A stretch of DNA of 64,000 nt from positions 4,385,501-4,449,500 of the forward strand of contig NZ_CP047023.1 of NCBI RefSeq assembly GCF_009796765.1, written 5' to 3'. This document shows, one piece after another, positions 37,882 through 47,800 of the stretch. Each line of letters opens with the position of its first letter. The stretch's first letter is position 1. Source of the stretch: Paraglaciecola sp. L3A3. GTDB lineage: Bacteria; Pseudomonadota; Gammaproteobacteria; Enterobacterales; Alteromonadaceae. The position numbers and the translations under genes are program-made. The notes below the pieces were generated by a model. The model had not been told where the DNA came from. It ran no database searches and saw only the letters and a list, made by a program, of their open reading frames with translations.

Positions 37882-39336
37882 ATGCAGTTTATTATCAGAC
37901 TCCACCCAGAAATTATCGTTAAAAGCCGCAGCGTACGTAAGCGTTTTACTTTTTTGTTGGCCGGTAATATACGACGAATTTTTAAAAGTCATGAAATGTC
38001 GGTTGAAGTACGTCAGTCATGGGACAAACTGACTTTAATCGTAAACAGAAAATCTCTCGATAATCAAAATGAAATTATTGAGTTATTGCAACTTATTCCC
38101 GGCATCGACCAAATAATGCGGGTAGCAGAAAGTACATTTATCGATTTAGACGATATTTGCCAACAAGTTAAACAAGCTTGGCAACCGCTACTAATAGATA
38201 AAACCTTTGCAGTTAGGGTCAAACGAATAGGTAAACACCCCTACACATCTTTAGAAATAGCCCGTTATGTGGGTGGTTATCTAAATCAAAATTGTGACAG
38301 TAAAGGCGTTCAACTTAAAAATCCCGAGATGATTGTTGATTTTGAAGTCAACGACAATACCTTGATCCAACAACACAGTAGAATTAAATGTTTAGGCGGT
38401 ATGCCTTTACCCACTCAAGACCAAGTATTGTCCCTAGTTTCTGGAGGTTATGATTCGGGCGTAGCGACATATCAGATGATCCGCCGCGGTGCGCGTACCC
38501 ACTTTTGCTTTTTTAACTTAGGCGGCCGTGAACACGAAATTGGCGTAAAACAAGTGAGTTATTACTTGTGGAAACGCTACAGCGAATCTCATAGAGTAAA
38601 ATTCGTCGCCGTTGATTTTGCCCCTGTGGTGGCGGATATTCTAGAAAACGTCGATAACAGTCAAATGGGTGTAGTACTTAAACGTATGATGGTTAGAGCG
38701 GCCAGCAAGGTAGCAGACAAACTAGACATTAGCACCTTAGTCACAGGTGAGAGTTTAGGCCAAGTATCAAGTCAAACTTTAGCTAATCTTAGCGTGATAG
38801 ATAAAGCCTCTGATAAACTAATTCTGCGTCCATTGATTTGTATGGATAAACTAGAAATTGTCGACCAAGCCAAATATATAGGCACAGAAGACTTCGCCAA
38901 AATCATGCCCGAATATTGTGGAGTAATATCTCGTAAACCCACAACCAAAGCAGAAGTAGCTAAAATTGAAATTGAAGAAAGCAAACTCGATTTCAGCATA
39001 ATTGAGTATGTTGTCGACCAAGCTAAAATGCGCGACATTCGTTCTATTGGTGAAGAAGCCGAAGAACAAACTGAATATGTCACTGAAGTCGATGTACTGC
39101 CTGCAAATAGTGTAGTGTTAGATATTCGCCCAGTCGAAGAACAAGAAGAGTCGCCACTGCAATTAACTAATACCGCAGTGCAACACATCCCCTTCTTTAA
39201 ATTAGCTTCACAATTCCCAGCCCTATCTCAAGATAAAAAGTACTTTTTGTATTGTGAACGAGGGGTCATGAGCCAACTACAAGCCCTGCTATTACAAGAA
39301 CAAGGTTATACCGAAGTGCAAGTGTATAGGCCTTAA
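37882..39336 (+). CDS. thiI: tRNA 4-thiouridine synthase / thiamine sulfur carrier enzyme ThiI
   Basis: 484 aa, very close in pattern to E. coli ThiI (482 aa). Order: ferredoxin-like domain and THUMP domain (residues about 1-170), PP-loop ATP pyrophosphatase SGGYDSGVATYQMIRRG near 190, EYCGVIS near 345 with the Cys that forms the disulfide during sulfur transfer, and a C-terminal rhodanese domain with the persulfide Cys in YCERGVMS near 457. The start MQFIIRLHPEI matches the E. coli start; a frame 42 codons longer begins upstream of the promoter and is rejected. It makes s4U8 in tRNA and supplies sulfur for the thiazole of thiamine. Confidence 0.96.
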   Translation: MQFIIRLHPEIIVKSRSVRKRFTFLLAGNIRRIFKSHEMSVEVRQSWDKLTLIVNRKSLDNQNEIIELLQLIPGIDQIMRVAESTFIDLDDICQQVKQAWQPLLIDKTFAVRVKRIGKHPYTSLEIARYVGGYLNQNCDSKGVQLKNPEMIVDFEVNDNTLIQQHSRIKCLGGMPLPTQDQVLSLVSGGYDSGVATYQMIRRGARTHFCFFNLGGREHEIGVKQVSYYLWKRYSESHRVKFVAVDFAPVVADILENVDNSQMGVVLKRMMVRAASKVADKLDISTLVTGESLGQVSSQTLANLSVIDKASDKLILRPLICMDKLEIVDQAKYIGTEDFAKIMPEYCGVISRKPTTKAEVAKIEIEESKLDFSIIEYVVDQAKMRDIRSIGEEAEEQTEYVTEVDVLPANSVVLDIRPVEEQEESPLQLTNTAVQHIPFFKLASQFPALSQDKKYFLYCERGVMSQLQALLLQEQGYTEVQVYRP

Positions 39337-39412
39337 AAACAGGCTGTTGCAGACTAAGACAAAAAAACAGTGTGAAAGATAAAAGTCAAAATGAGTAGGA
39401 CTATGGAGAAAC

Positions 39413-40429
39413 ATGCAAAACAACCAAGATAGAAAAGTCATTAGAGAAATTGTTAGCTATATAAAAAGTCAGGAAAGTGACTTACGTAGCAGGGTGCCTT
39501 TCTTGGCCCAACAAAATACCTTAGGTTTAACCATTCTTTTACTCTCAGTATTGGGTTTTGTTGCCACAGGTGTATTGTATTTTTATGCTGTGATCCCTGC
39601 TTGGCTATGTATTGTTGTTGCCGCTTTATTTGCCTCTATTGCTCACGAGATCGAACACGACTTAATCCATCAACTGTACTTTAAGTCAAACGCCGCGATG
39701 TACAATTTTATGATGTTTATGGTTTGGGTGATTAGGCCAAATACCATTAGCCCTTGGTATCGTAAAAACATCCATTTAAACCACCATAAAACCTCTGGTA
39801 CTAGCCAAGATATTGAAGAGCGATTAGTAGGCAATGGCATTAAAAGTCATGCTTTAAGGTTTTTAGTGATCTGTGACGGATTACTTGGACTGATCATACG
39901 TAACAAACAGTTTTCTCGTGAAATCAAAGGTTACCAGTTTTTTTCATTATTTAATGCGGGCCTACCTTTAACCACTGTTTATTATATGCTTATCTATGTT
40001 TTTTTACTTTTTCATGGCGTTAATTTTATTGCTGAAAGTGCTACCATTGCCATCAATTATCCGGTTTGGCTACTCAACCTAATGCAATGGGTAAACTTTA
40101 TTATGGTAGTTTGGGTTGTGCCTAGTTTTTTACGTGCTGCATGTTTGAATTTTGTCACATCATCAATGCATTATTATGGTGCCGCATTTAATTTAATCAA
40201 ACAAACTCAAGTACTTAATCATTGGGCATATTTACCATTCCAAGCTTTTTGCTGTAATTTTGGTAACACTCATACCATACATCACTTTGTACCTAATCAA
40301 CCATTTTACATTCGCCAACTGATCAGTAAAAAAGTAAACCAGTTACTAAAAGATAAAGGAATTAGGTTTAATGACCTAGCCAGTATTAGCTCAGCTAATC
40401 GGTATCAAACAAGTCAAGCAGAAGGTTAA
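39413..40429 (+). CDS. Membrane fatty-acid desaturase family protein
   Basis: 338 aa with about four membrane helices. The three histidine boxes of the desaturase/hydroxylase family are present: HEIEHDLIH near residue 79, HLNHHK near 120 and THTIHH near 288. These bind the di-iron centre. The gene stands alone with a GGAGAAAC ribosome binding site after thiI. Substrate (acyl lipid, alkane or carotenoid-like) cannot be decided; a MITE copy follows directly. Confidence 0.85.
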   Translation: MQNNQDRKVIREIVSYIKSQESDLRSRVPFLAQQNTLGLTILLLSVLGFVATGVLYFYAVIPAWLCIVVAALFASIAHEIEHDLIHQLYFKSNAAMYNFMMFMVWVIRPNTISPWYRKNIHLNHHKTSGTSQDIEERLVGNGIKSHALRFLVICDGLLGLIIRNKQFSREIKGYQFFSLFNAGLPLTTVYYMLIYVFLLFHGVNFIAESATIAINYPVWLLNLMQWVNFIMVVWVVPSFLRAACLNFVTSSMHYYGAAFNLIKQTQVLNHWAYLPFQAFCCNFGNTHTIHHFVPNQPFYIRQLISKKVNQLLKDKGIRFNDLASISSANRYQTSQAEG

Positions 40430-40455
40430 ACTCTGCTTAGTATTTTAATTCTATT

Positions 40456-40626
40456 TAACCGGAGTTCTGAATAAGAAGTATCGTCCAATCTTAATTTATC
40501 ATTACAATTCAATAATTTAATAACGTATTATTGCTAGACTCTCCTCCAACGCGGCTAGGCAGCCCAACGCCGCTAGGCACAAAAAGAGCGTTATCGAGAG
40601 GTTCGGCTTATCCAGTATTCAGGTTA
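40456..40626. repeat. MITE-like element, copy C
   Basis: Ends TAACCGGAGTTCTGAATAAG and CTTATCCAGTATTCAGGTTA. Shares AAGTATCGTCCAATCTTAAT and AAAGAGCGTTATCGAGAGGT with copy B, but the middle is rearranged, with the GCGGCTAGGCA string duplicated (ACGCGGCTAGGCAGCCCAAC, ACGCCGCTAGGC). Confidence 0.8.
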
Positions 40627-40657
40627 TTTAATAGAGCCGAGAATTTAATGGTATTGG

Positions 40658-41179
40658 TTAGTTCTTAACTAATAATGTAAAATATGCAGGGCTTTTATGC
40701 CCAGCAGCGACCTTAAAGCCATTTCCCCCTCCCACTATACGAGATTCATCTTTAGTTTTAACAGCTGTGTGGTAATCAATATAATCAAAACGACGTACTT
40801 TACCGTCTTCTGCGACAAAGTAAGCTCTACTGACATAAGCGCCCCCCCAACTAGCGTTGTTTTGGCTAAACCCTGCCATATCACTAAATGATGACTTGTA
40901 ACTTCCATCTGAGTTTTTATTATTGTCTCTGTTGATTGTAGCTACCAAGTTTTTAATTTGAGACTCAGTTGCTAAAGACCATCCTTTATAGTCACCTTTA
41001 GAATATACTTTCCTAGTCGTTTCATTAAAATCCATCCAAATAAGACCTGTATTATTATCTTTAAATGCAGCAAAATTTTCGTTAGTCACATCAGAGAATC
41101 CAGAGTTAGCTGAGGCTGTAACCGAAGCTAATGATAAAACTAATCCAGCGGTTAAATTCTTCACGATAGATAATTTCAT
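40658..41179 (-). CDS. Small secreted protein, DUF1566-like
   Basis: 173 aa with a clear signal peptide (LVLSLASVTASAN). The mature part has NNTGLIWMDFNETTRK followed by GWSLATESQIKNLV, the pattern of DUF1566/Lcl-type C-lectin-like domains in which a short title-like tryptophan motif precedes a 'WRLPT'-type segment. Function unknown. Single gene with a long upstream spacer, so it has its own promoter. Family assignment is tentative. Confidence 0.7.
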   Translation of the reverse strand: MKLSIVKNLTAGLVLSLASVTASANSGFSDVTNENFAAFKDNNTGLIWMDFNETTRKVYSKGDYKGWSLATESQIKNLVATINRDNNKNSDGSYKSSFSDMAGFSQNNASWGGAYVSRAYFVAEDGKVRRFDYIDYHTAVKTKDESRIVGGGNGFKVAAGHKSPAYFTLLVKN

Positions 41180-41615
41180 ATATTTGTTTTCCTGTTATTT
41201 TATAGTTAATTATTACAACTGTCAGTTTGCTCTAAGACGACATCACCAAATATTACCAACCATTGATTACAAATTATTTTTGTTATCTTTTTGTTACTTC
41301 CATGCCCACACTGTAAATCTTTATCGTAACGATTGTAAACAAAAATAACGTTCTTTTATATATACAAAACACTAGTGCTTCGTGAATTTGTCTACCCAGA
41401 AGATCTGAGCCCAGAGTAAACCTTTAATAAAGGTGTAGTGAGACTTTTGAATTTAGAGTGAGGGAAACAAATTATAGGATTGGTTTTTAAGAACTTTGCT
41501 TCGATTGAATCAACAGTCGAACAGTTTTTTAACATCCATGCAATATTACCGCTTGATTTTCATACAACTTATAGTAGCTTTAATATTTCATTTACTACAA
41601 AATCGAGGAATACCC
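41180..41615. other. 436-bp intergenic region between divergent genes
   Basis: Holds the upstream regions of the 173-aa secreted protein (minus) and of the 122-aa protein (plus). An open frame runs in from 41496 in phase with the 122-aa gene, but I place that gene's start at 41616. No RNA gene or repeat was recognised. Confidence 0.5.
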
Positions 41616-41984
41616 ATGGCGGACAAAGAAGAAGAAAAGAAGGGATGGAATAATATTGCAGCATCAATTAGCGAAGCAGTAGGAGACTTAGCCACTTTGT
41701 CGGTAGAAACCTATACAGGTGACTTAGAGGTGGTTGTAGGTACAGATAATAAGCTAAAATGGGATTCAATGCTGGCTACGGTGCGTAGTAGCGAAGAAAA
41801 AGTAAAAGGTAAACTAAAATTAGCTTTGGCGACTCAAATCAAAATTGATGGCGATTCAGTTAATTTTATTTCTGAAAATAATGTCAGCGAAACCCTTATC
41901 CAAACCCATGCTAGTGCGGTTAAAAATGGCTCTGAATTTAGATCTAAGGTCATTGGTCTGGCGCTGGGAAAGCTCACATCTTAA
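41616..41984 (+). CDS. Unrecognised acidic/basic patterned protein, 122 aa
   Basis: I do not recognise this family. Start ATG at 41616 (MADKEEEKKGW) is favoured by CGAGGAA seven bases upstream; an in-phase frame 40 codons longer lacks such a site and would add a hydrophobic segment. The N-terminus is highly charged. The centre (LSVETYTGDLEVVVG) looks beta-rich and the end (HASAVKNGSEFRSKVIGLALGKL) helical, with no signal peptide. It is 34 bases ahead of the 503-aa gene in the same direction, so the two form an operon and probably function together. Confidence 0.72.
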   Translation: MADKEEEKKGWNNIAASISEAVGDLATLSVETYTGDLEVVVGTDNKLKWDSMLATVRSSEEKVKGKLKLALATQIKIDGDSVNFISENNVSETLIQTHASAVKNGSEFRSKVIGLALGKLTS

Positions 41985-42018
41985 ACAAAAAAGTATTGAT
42001 TGAGGGGGTAATCGCAAA

Positions 42019-43530
42019 ATGGAAATCAGCGAACTTGCGGGTATGCCAACAGGATTTGATCAATTGGTCGGCTTTGAAACCATTCTGGAAAAGGTTGAAC
42101 GGCCGGGAAAAATAATTTCTGTCCCCACCAGCCAAATAAACTTCAAAGCATTACGCCAAGATACACAATTGTATCAACATGTCTGGAAACGTTTATATCA
42201 ACTTGGTTATCTGTCTACCAAACAAGCTGGCCGAATTCGGGGTCCAAAGCGAAACATTAGACAACCCAATAACCACACAAAGTTAAAGACAGCATTAAAA
42301 CAATTCCAAACTGACGCCAATATTATTCATGATGGCTGGCTTGGCTTACAAACCTGGGAGGCATTACAACAACTTTATACTTTTGACGAACCAACTCACT
42401 TAGCAGATTGGCTTATAGATAACCGCCGACCAGCGCTAAATAAAAGTATTGAGTTAAGGCTGAGGGTACTCGGCATTGTACAAGATAGTAAGAAAACCAT
42501 ACGCGTACATATGGTCAATCGTGTGTCTGGCTTGAAGACGTGGCAAATATTTTTGCGTTATCTAGGTGCGATACCCGAGTCAGGGGGGGAAATTGAATTT
42601 TTAACTTACCTTTATGATTTCGACAAATTGACTCCTCTGCTCTACGCCAACTACGAAAAAATCTTGCAATCCGATTTTGAGTTTAAACATGATCTACTAC
42701 AAAGTGTATTAGCCATTGAGTTATGGCTACATGGTTTTGACAAGCTTGCCCCTGGTTTAACCGTCAATAATAATCCTATTAGTTATGCTGGTGACAATCC
42801 TATATCTAAAGCCGTAACTCTACTTTGCCAAAATGAAAACTTACCCGTTGAAGCTGAAATAAGCCCACAAGATTTAATCAAGGCATGTTTAAAATTTTTT
42901 GCCGACTTTGAAATTGGCCAATCAGATACTAGCCAATTAGACACTGAGGGAGTTGTAGAAGCTATTCGTGAATTTTCCAAGAACGAAGAACACGCAGAAG
43001 CCTTATCAGAACAAATTAAAGCAACATCCTGGGGCGCCTGGTTATTTGATGGCATAAAAAGAGCATTTCGCTGGGTTTACCGACAGCTAAAAAAAGGTGT
43101 TGAATGGCTTGCTGAAAAAATTAAGTCTTTAGCTATTGCTATTAAAAAGTTGTCATTGCCTGTAATAAGTTTTTATCACCGCACAGTAAAAATTTTAAAC
43201 AATGGATTATCTGTTTTTAGCCATAAACTATTTAAAGGATCAACCACTGAATATGCCATTTATCGTGATCTAGATTTTGATTTTAAAGTGTTCATTGCTG
43301 ACTCTGCCAACCCAGCACAAGTACAACACTTTTTAGATGGCTTTAACGCCATCTGGAAACAAGTGTATAAAACTATGGCCATCGCACTAATATTGCTACA
43401 AATAATTAAAGAAGCTATCACCTTAGCTTCAACTGCTGCAATTGGTTTACCTTTTGTGATAGCTAGATTTTATAAATTCACTCGCTCGGCTGAATACAGT
43501 TTTATAAAAGATGCGTTTGCTGCAAAGTAA
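42019..43530 (+). CDS. Unrecognised 503-aa protein with peptidoglycan-binding-like motif and membrane-active C-terminus
   Basis: Residues about 60-125 resemble a PG_binding_1 domain: a helix with LKTALKQFQTDANIIHDGWLG and LQTWEALQQLY. There is no signal peptide. The middle (residues 130-330) is helical and matches nothing I know. From about residue 340 amphipathic, Trp- and Lys-rich helices appear (FDGIKRAFRWVYRQLKK, VEWLAEKIKSLAIAIKK), and residues about 450-485 form a hydrophobic membrane segment. The combination of wall binding and membrane-active helices without an export signal is reminiscent of effectors, phage or bacteriocin-like lysis proteins, but no catalytic motif is visible. Paired with the upstream 122-aa gene. 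Confidence 0.75.
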   Translation: MEISELAGMPTGFDQLVGFETILEKVERPGKIISVPTSQINFKALRQDTQLYQHVWKRLYQLGYLSTKQAGRIRGPKRNIRQPNNHTKLKTALKQFQTDANIIHDGWLGLQTWEALQQLYTFDEPTHLADWLIDNRRPALNKSIELRLRVLGIVQDSKKTIRVHMVNRVSGLKTWQIFLRYLGAIPESGGEIEFLTYLYDFDKLTPLLYANYEKILQSDFEFKHDLLQSVLAIELWLHGFDKLAPGLTVNNNPISYAGDNPISKAVTLLCQNENLPVEAEISPQDLIKACLKFFADFEIGQSDTSQLDTEGVVEAIREFSKNEEHAEALSEQIKATSWGAWLFDGIKRAFRWVYRQLKKGVEWLAEKIKSLAIAIKKLSLPVISFYHRTVKILNNGLSVFSHKLFKGSTTEYAIYRDLDFDFKVFIADSANPAQVQHFLDGFNAIWKQVYKTMAIALILLQIIKEAITLASTAAIGLPFVIARFYKFTRSAEYSFIKDAFAAK

Positions 43531-43532
43531 AA

Positions 43533-43670
43533 ATAAGCCGAGCCTCTCGATAACGCTCTTTTTGGGCCTAGCTGCGTTAGATTGTCTTGGGGGAGACGAA
43601 TGTGATTAAGCTATTGAATTATATTGTTAAATTCAGATTGGGCTATATCTCTTACCCAGAACTCGGGTTA
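43533..43670. repeat. MITE-like element, copy D, inverted and missing one end
   Basis: Runs in the opposite direction to copies A-C: begins AAGCCGAGCCTCTCGATAAC (complement of the copy B/C interior) and ends CCCAGAACTCGGGTTA, a variant of the standard end. The other terminal repeat is absent. It starts just after the stop of the 503-aa gene. Confidence 0.6.
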
Positions 43671-43725
43671 GTTAAACAATATGTCGCTCAACGAGCATCT
43701 AAATACCTCTATCTAGACTCAGGCA

Positions 43726-44418
43726 TCATAAGTTATCGAACTTATACTTTTCGATAATGCTCAGTAGGTTATGCTTTCCTTTTTGACGATGTAAACTATG
43801 TATTTCTCCTGCTTTATTCGCATCCCCAGCGCGAATAGCCTCGACCACCGCCTTATGATCGGCTGTTGAATCTGTAGGCTTAGCACGCAGTTCAAGGGTA
43901 AAAAAGCGAACTCGATGGGCCTGTCCCCAAAATTGTAAAACCACTTGCTTCAAACGAACGTTACCGCATAGATCTAATAGACACTGATGAAACGCCTCAT
44001 CAGCTTCGGCCCACTCTTTTAGATTATCTTGTTGTAACGCTTCTTCCATTCGCAGTGTGGGCAGCTCAAGCTGTTTAAGTTCTTGTTCCGTAATAGTTTT
44101 TTCTGCTACCTTTGTGGCTAGTATCTTAGCCGCTTGAGATTCTAGGGCTGTCATAATGTCATAGATTTCATTCATATCGGCAGCGGATATAGGCTTAATA
44201 AATATGCCTTTTCTAGGCCTGATTTTTATCAAACCTTCTTTTTCAAGCTGCACACAAGCCTCGCGAATAGGGGTACGACTAATATTTAATTTTTCTACTA
44301 ACACTTTCTCTAATATTTGATCACCAGCGCTGAACTCGTTTTCCAAAATTAAAGAACGGATAGTCCGATAGGCTTTTTCTGAAAGGGGAATTGCACTGGT
44401 TTTGCTTGGTTTAGTCAT
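43726..44418 (-). CDS. GntR-family regulator, FCD (FadR) subgroup
   Basis: 230 aa. N-terminal winged helix (residues about 12-80): AYRTIRSLILENEFSAGDQI, NISRTPIREACVQLEKEGLI, RPRKGIFI. C-terminal FCD helical effector domain (about 85-215) with the metal/ligand-binding pattern ADEAFHQCLLDLCGN and DHKAVVEAIRAGDANKAGEIHSLH. It is divergent from the TonB receptor cluster, and two palindromes in between are good operator candidates. Probably represses that cluster and is released by a sugar acid or similar small carboxylate. Confidence 0.92.
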   Translation of the reverse strand: MTKPSKTSAIPLSEKAYRTIRSLILENEFSAGDQILEKVLVEKLNISRTPIREACVQLEKEGLIKIRPRKGIFIKPISAADMNEIYDIMTALESQAAKILATKVAEKTITEQELKQLELPTLRMEEALQQDNLKEWAEADEAFHQCLLDLCGNVRLKQVVLQFWGQAHRVRFFTLELRAKPTDSTADHKAVVEAIRAGDANKAGEIHSLHRQKGKHNLLSIIEKYKFDNL

Positions 44419-44744
44419 ACATATCTTCTTTTGCTAGATGCAAATAAGTCTATTATCTAGATAAGTGTTTTTTGGTGAGCATGTTAGGCCATTAGCTTGG
44501 CTATCAACTTCTAGTTACAAGTTTTTACAAAGAAAATTCGAGTGCATTTATATTAACTCATCTAACTCTGATTGAAACCTGTAGATTGCTTGTTTTACAA
44601 GGCTTTTTCGAAAAGCATATTTTCTGATAACTACGACAGAACCGACAGTTATCGCACTGCCAAGATAAGCAGCAAAATAGTGTTTAATTATTTTTATTGC
44701 CGTGTAATTCCTTACCATTGTAATTTAAATGTTAATTTTTAGCA

Positions 44745-44773
44745 TTGACATGTTAATCCTTCAACATTACTGT
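44745..44773 (+). promoter_or_regulatory. Promoter of the TonB receptor/halogenase cluster
   Basis: TTGACA (44745-44750), 17-base spacer, TACTGT (44768-44773). Consensus -35 with a weak -10. The 467-bp spacer from the GntR gene otherwise shows only the operator sites and no gene. Confidence 0.65.
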
Positions 44774-44779
44774 ACAAAC

Positions 44780-44813
44780 AATGTATACATTAAGAGTCAG
44801 CAACGTATACATT
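44780..44813 (+). promoter_or_regulatory. Two palindromic operator sites, probably for the GntR regulator
   Basis: AATGTATACATT at 44780-44791 and AACGTATACATT at 44802-44813, centres 22 bases apart (two helical turns), directly after the -10 hexamer. GntR/FCD proteins bind palindromes of this GTATAC type. The position just downstream of the promoter suits repression. Confidence 0.7.
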
Positions 44814-44885
44814 AAGACGTAAGAGTGATTTTGTCTAACGTCTCACATCTTCCAATTAACAGGAAAAGATTAAAAGGCTTAAAAT

Positions 44886-47800
44886 ATGAACATGCACAAT
44901 AAGTTTAAAAAGACACTACTGACAAAGAGCATATCGCTGTTGCTTAGTTCAGCAGTCATTATGCCGACCATGGCACAAGAGTCCCAAGCTGATGATAATA
45001 CAGAAGTTATTGCAGTTACCGGGATTCGCGGCAGTTTACTTAAATCAATGGATCTCAAAAGAGATTCGAAAGGCGTAGTTGACGCTATTTCGTCTGAAGA
45101 TATTGGTAAATTTCCCTCTACTAACCTAGCTGAATCATTACAACGTATTCCCGGTGTTTCTATCGACCGAGTTAACGGCGAAGGTTCAAAGATTACCGTA
45201 CGTGGTTTTGGTGCCGACTTTAACCAAGTGACACTGAATGGGCGTACCATGCCCACTGCAAACGTGCCGATTGTCGGCGCAGGTAGTAGCGGCAGCGCTT
45301 CAGGGGCTTCGGGTAGAGCCTTTGATTTTTCAAATTTGTCCTCTGATGGGGTGCAGATACTAGAAGTATTTAAGACAGGGCGCGCAGATATTTCTTCAGG
45401 CGGTATTGGCGCAACGGTTAACGTTGTGACACAACGGCCTTTAAGTAATTCAGGTATGCAAGCGTCATTAAGTGCCAAAGCAATACATGACACATCAGTA
45501 GATAGAGGAAGCAGCCTGACTCCTGAAATTGGTGGTTCTTTTAGTTGGACAAACGAAGATAATACGTTTGGAATTGGCTTTTTTGGTGGCATATCAAATA
45601 GAGATAGTGCAGCTGCTGGCGCCACGTCGTCAAACTGGAATGTTATCCCATATTCTGAATTTCTTGGTCTGACGACAGAAGATACTGTCATTACCAATGC
45701 GCCGACTTCTTTAGACCAATATGTAGCGTTGCCAAGAGATAGCCGTTATCAGTTTTCTGAATTTGAACGGGAACGTGCTAATGGTCAGTTAGTGTTGCAG
45801 TTTGCACCTAACGACAAATTATCTATGACGGCAGACTACACTTTCGCTGAGAATAAAGGAGTGGAAGAAAAAGTAGAATTTTATAACTGGTTCAATCGTC
45901 CTTTTACCGAAGTCGTTTTTGATGACAGTGAAGTTCCAACCACTATTTTTATAAAAGAAAGAGCCATCAATAAAGGCGGCGGTATGCCACAGGTTATGCG
46001 CGCCACAAAAGATGAGTTAAGCTCACTTGGTTTTAACGCGCAATACCATGTGAATGACAAACTTTCATTAACCTTCGACGGCCACTCTTCTAAAGCTGAA
46101 GTAACGCCTGACGCACCAATGGGCTATACCGAAATTAATGTCGGCTTAGACCATAAATACGGTAACTCTCCTACTGACTCAGCATTTCAAGCCGTTGATT
46201 ATAGTGGCGCAATTCCTGTGCGAACAGTAGAAACTATATCAGGAGAGACAGTAATTCGTCCTGAAATAGTAGCGAGTCAAGTTGCCAGTGGCATGCGTAA
46301 AGTCACACAAATTAATGAAATAGATCAATTCGATTTTAGTGCTGACTGGGAGTTAGATGACGGAGCTGATATCACAGTCGGGGCCAATTATCGTACCCAG
46401 AAAAACGTTGCTGATAGAACTGACTATCAACAAATTTTAGGGAACTGGGGCTCTGAAAACCCTGGAGATGTAGAAGATTTAGCACCAGGAGCGCTTGAAA
46501 CTTTTTGTATCTCTTGTAAGTTTAACGACCACACTATAGGTGGTGGGACAACCTCAGTTGGCGGCACAACAAACAATGAAGTGTATGCTGTTCGTGGCAA
46601 TGCTGCGGATATTTTTGCGGCATTATCACCTGCGTATGAAGCTGGTTATGCTGGTGCATCTTCTCGGCCTCTAAATGTTACGGGTAACTCTTATGATGTT
46701 ATCGAAGAAGATGTTACAGCCGTTTATATTCAACTTACTAACATGTTTGAAATTGGCGGCTTGGACGCATATTTGAATATAGGGCTTAGATACGAACAAA
46801 CCGATGTTACTGCAACAACTGAATCATCTCCTACGTCTGCCATTATTTGGCAAGGTGATAATGATTTTGCAAAATCAACCGCGGCAGCAGGGACAGGGTT
46901 CTCATCAAGTTCTTCATACAGCAACCTGTTACCTAACATCGATCTTGCGATTGATTTATCAGACGAACTTAAAGTACGCGCCTCTTTCAGTAAAACACTG
47001 GCCAGAGCGACTTACAATAATCTATACGCCAGCGATAATGCCAATACACCATCAGGTCCAACAGCCTTAGGTAACGTGGTAACGGGCAGCAAAGGTAACC
47101 CAGGATTACAACCGCTAGAATCAGATAACTATGATGTGTCTCTAGAGTGGTATTTTGATGACACTAGCTATGTTTCAGCAGGTTTGTTTTCTAAACGTGT
47201 ACGCAATTTTGTTGGGCGTGAAACTGTTACCGGTAACTTGTTTGGTTTGCGCGATGCTTCATCTGGCGCAGCTGGCACTCGCTCGGGCATAGCACTAGAT
47301 ATGCTCGACGACCTAGGAGTACTAGCAAACGAAATTAATCTATTTGCAGCAGCAGTATACGTTGACCAATCAGCAAGTATAGACGAAGCAATGGCGCTGT
47401 TTACGGCCAATCAAGATGCTGATGGGAATATAGAGGATGCTGAATACGATCGCTTAGAAGGGCTCTATGATATAACTCCAAACAGTGATGACCCCTTATT
47501 TAACTTTGCTTTGAATCAACCTATAAACAATGAATCAGCAGAAATAAACGGGCTAGAACTTCAAGCTCAGCACTTTTTTGGTGACTCTGGATTTGGCGTA
47601 GTTGGCAGTTACACTGTGGTTAACGGTGATGTTGGCTACGATGTATCTGGCGCGCCTAATGTCTCGCAATTTGCACTGCAAGGCTTAAGCGATACTGCAA
47701 ACTTCACGTTAATTTACGAAAAAGATGGTTGGTCAAGCCGCTTAGCCTACAACTGGCGTGATGAATTTCTTGCTTCAGCAAATGATGGCAGTGGCTTTAA

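Noticed and set aside
38772..39188. 138-codon minus-strand frame in thiI
   Set aside because: Antisense to the conserved thiI C-terminal half.
41496..41615. Longer start of the 122-aa protein
   Set aside because: No ribosome binding site at that start; CGAGGAA precedes the ATG at 41616.
44879..45697. 272-codon minus-strand frame overlapping the TonB receptor gene
   Set aside because: It is antisense to a clear receptor plug domain, with no known motif and no ribosome binding site.
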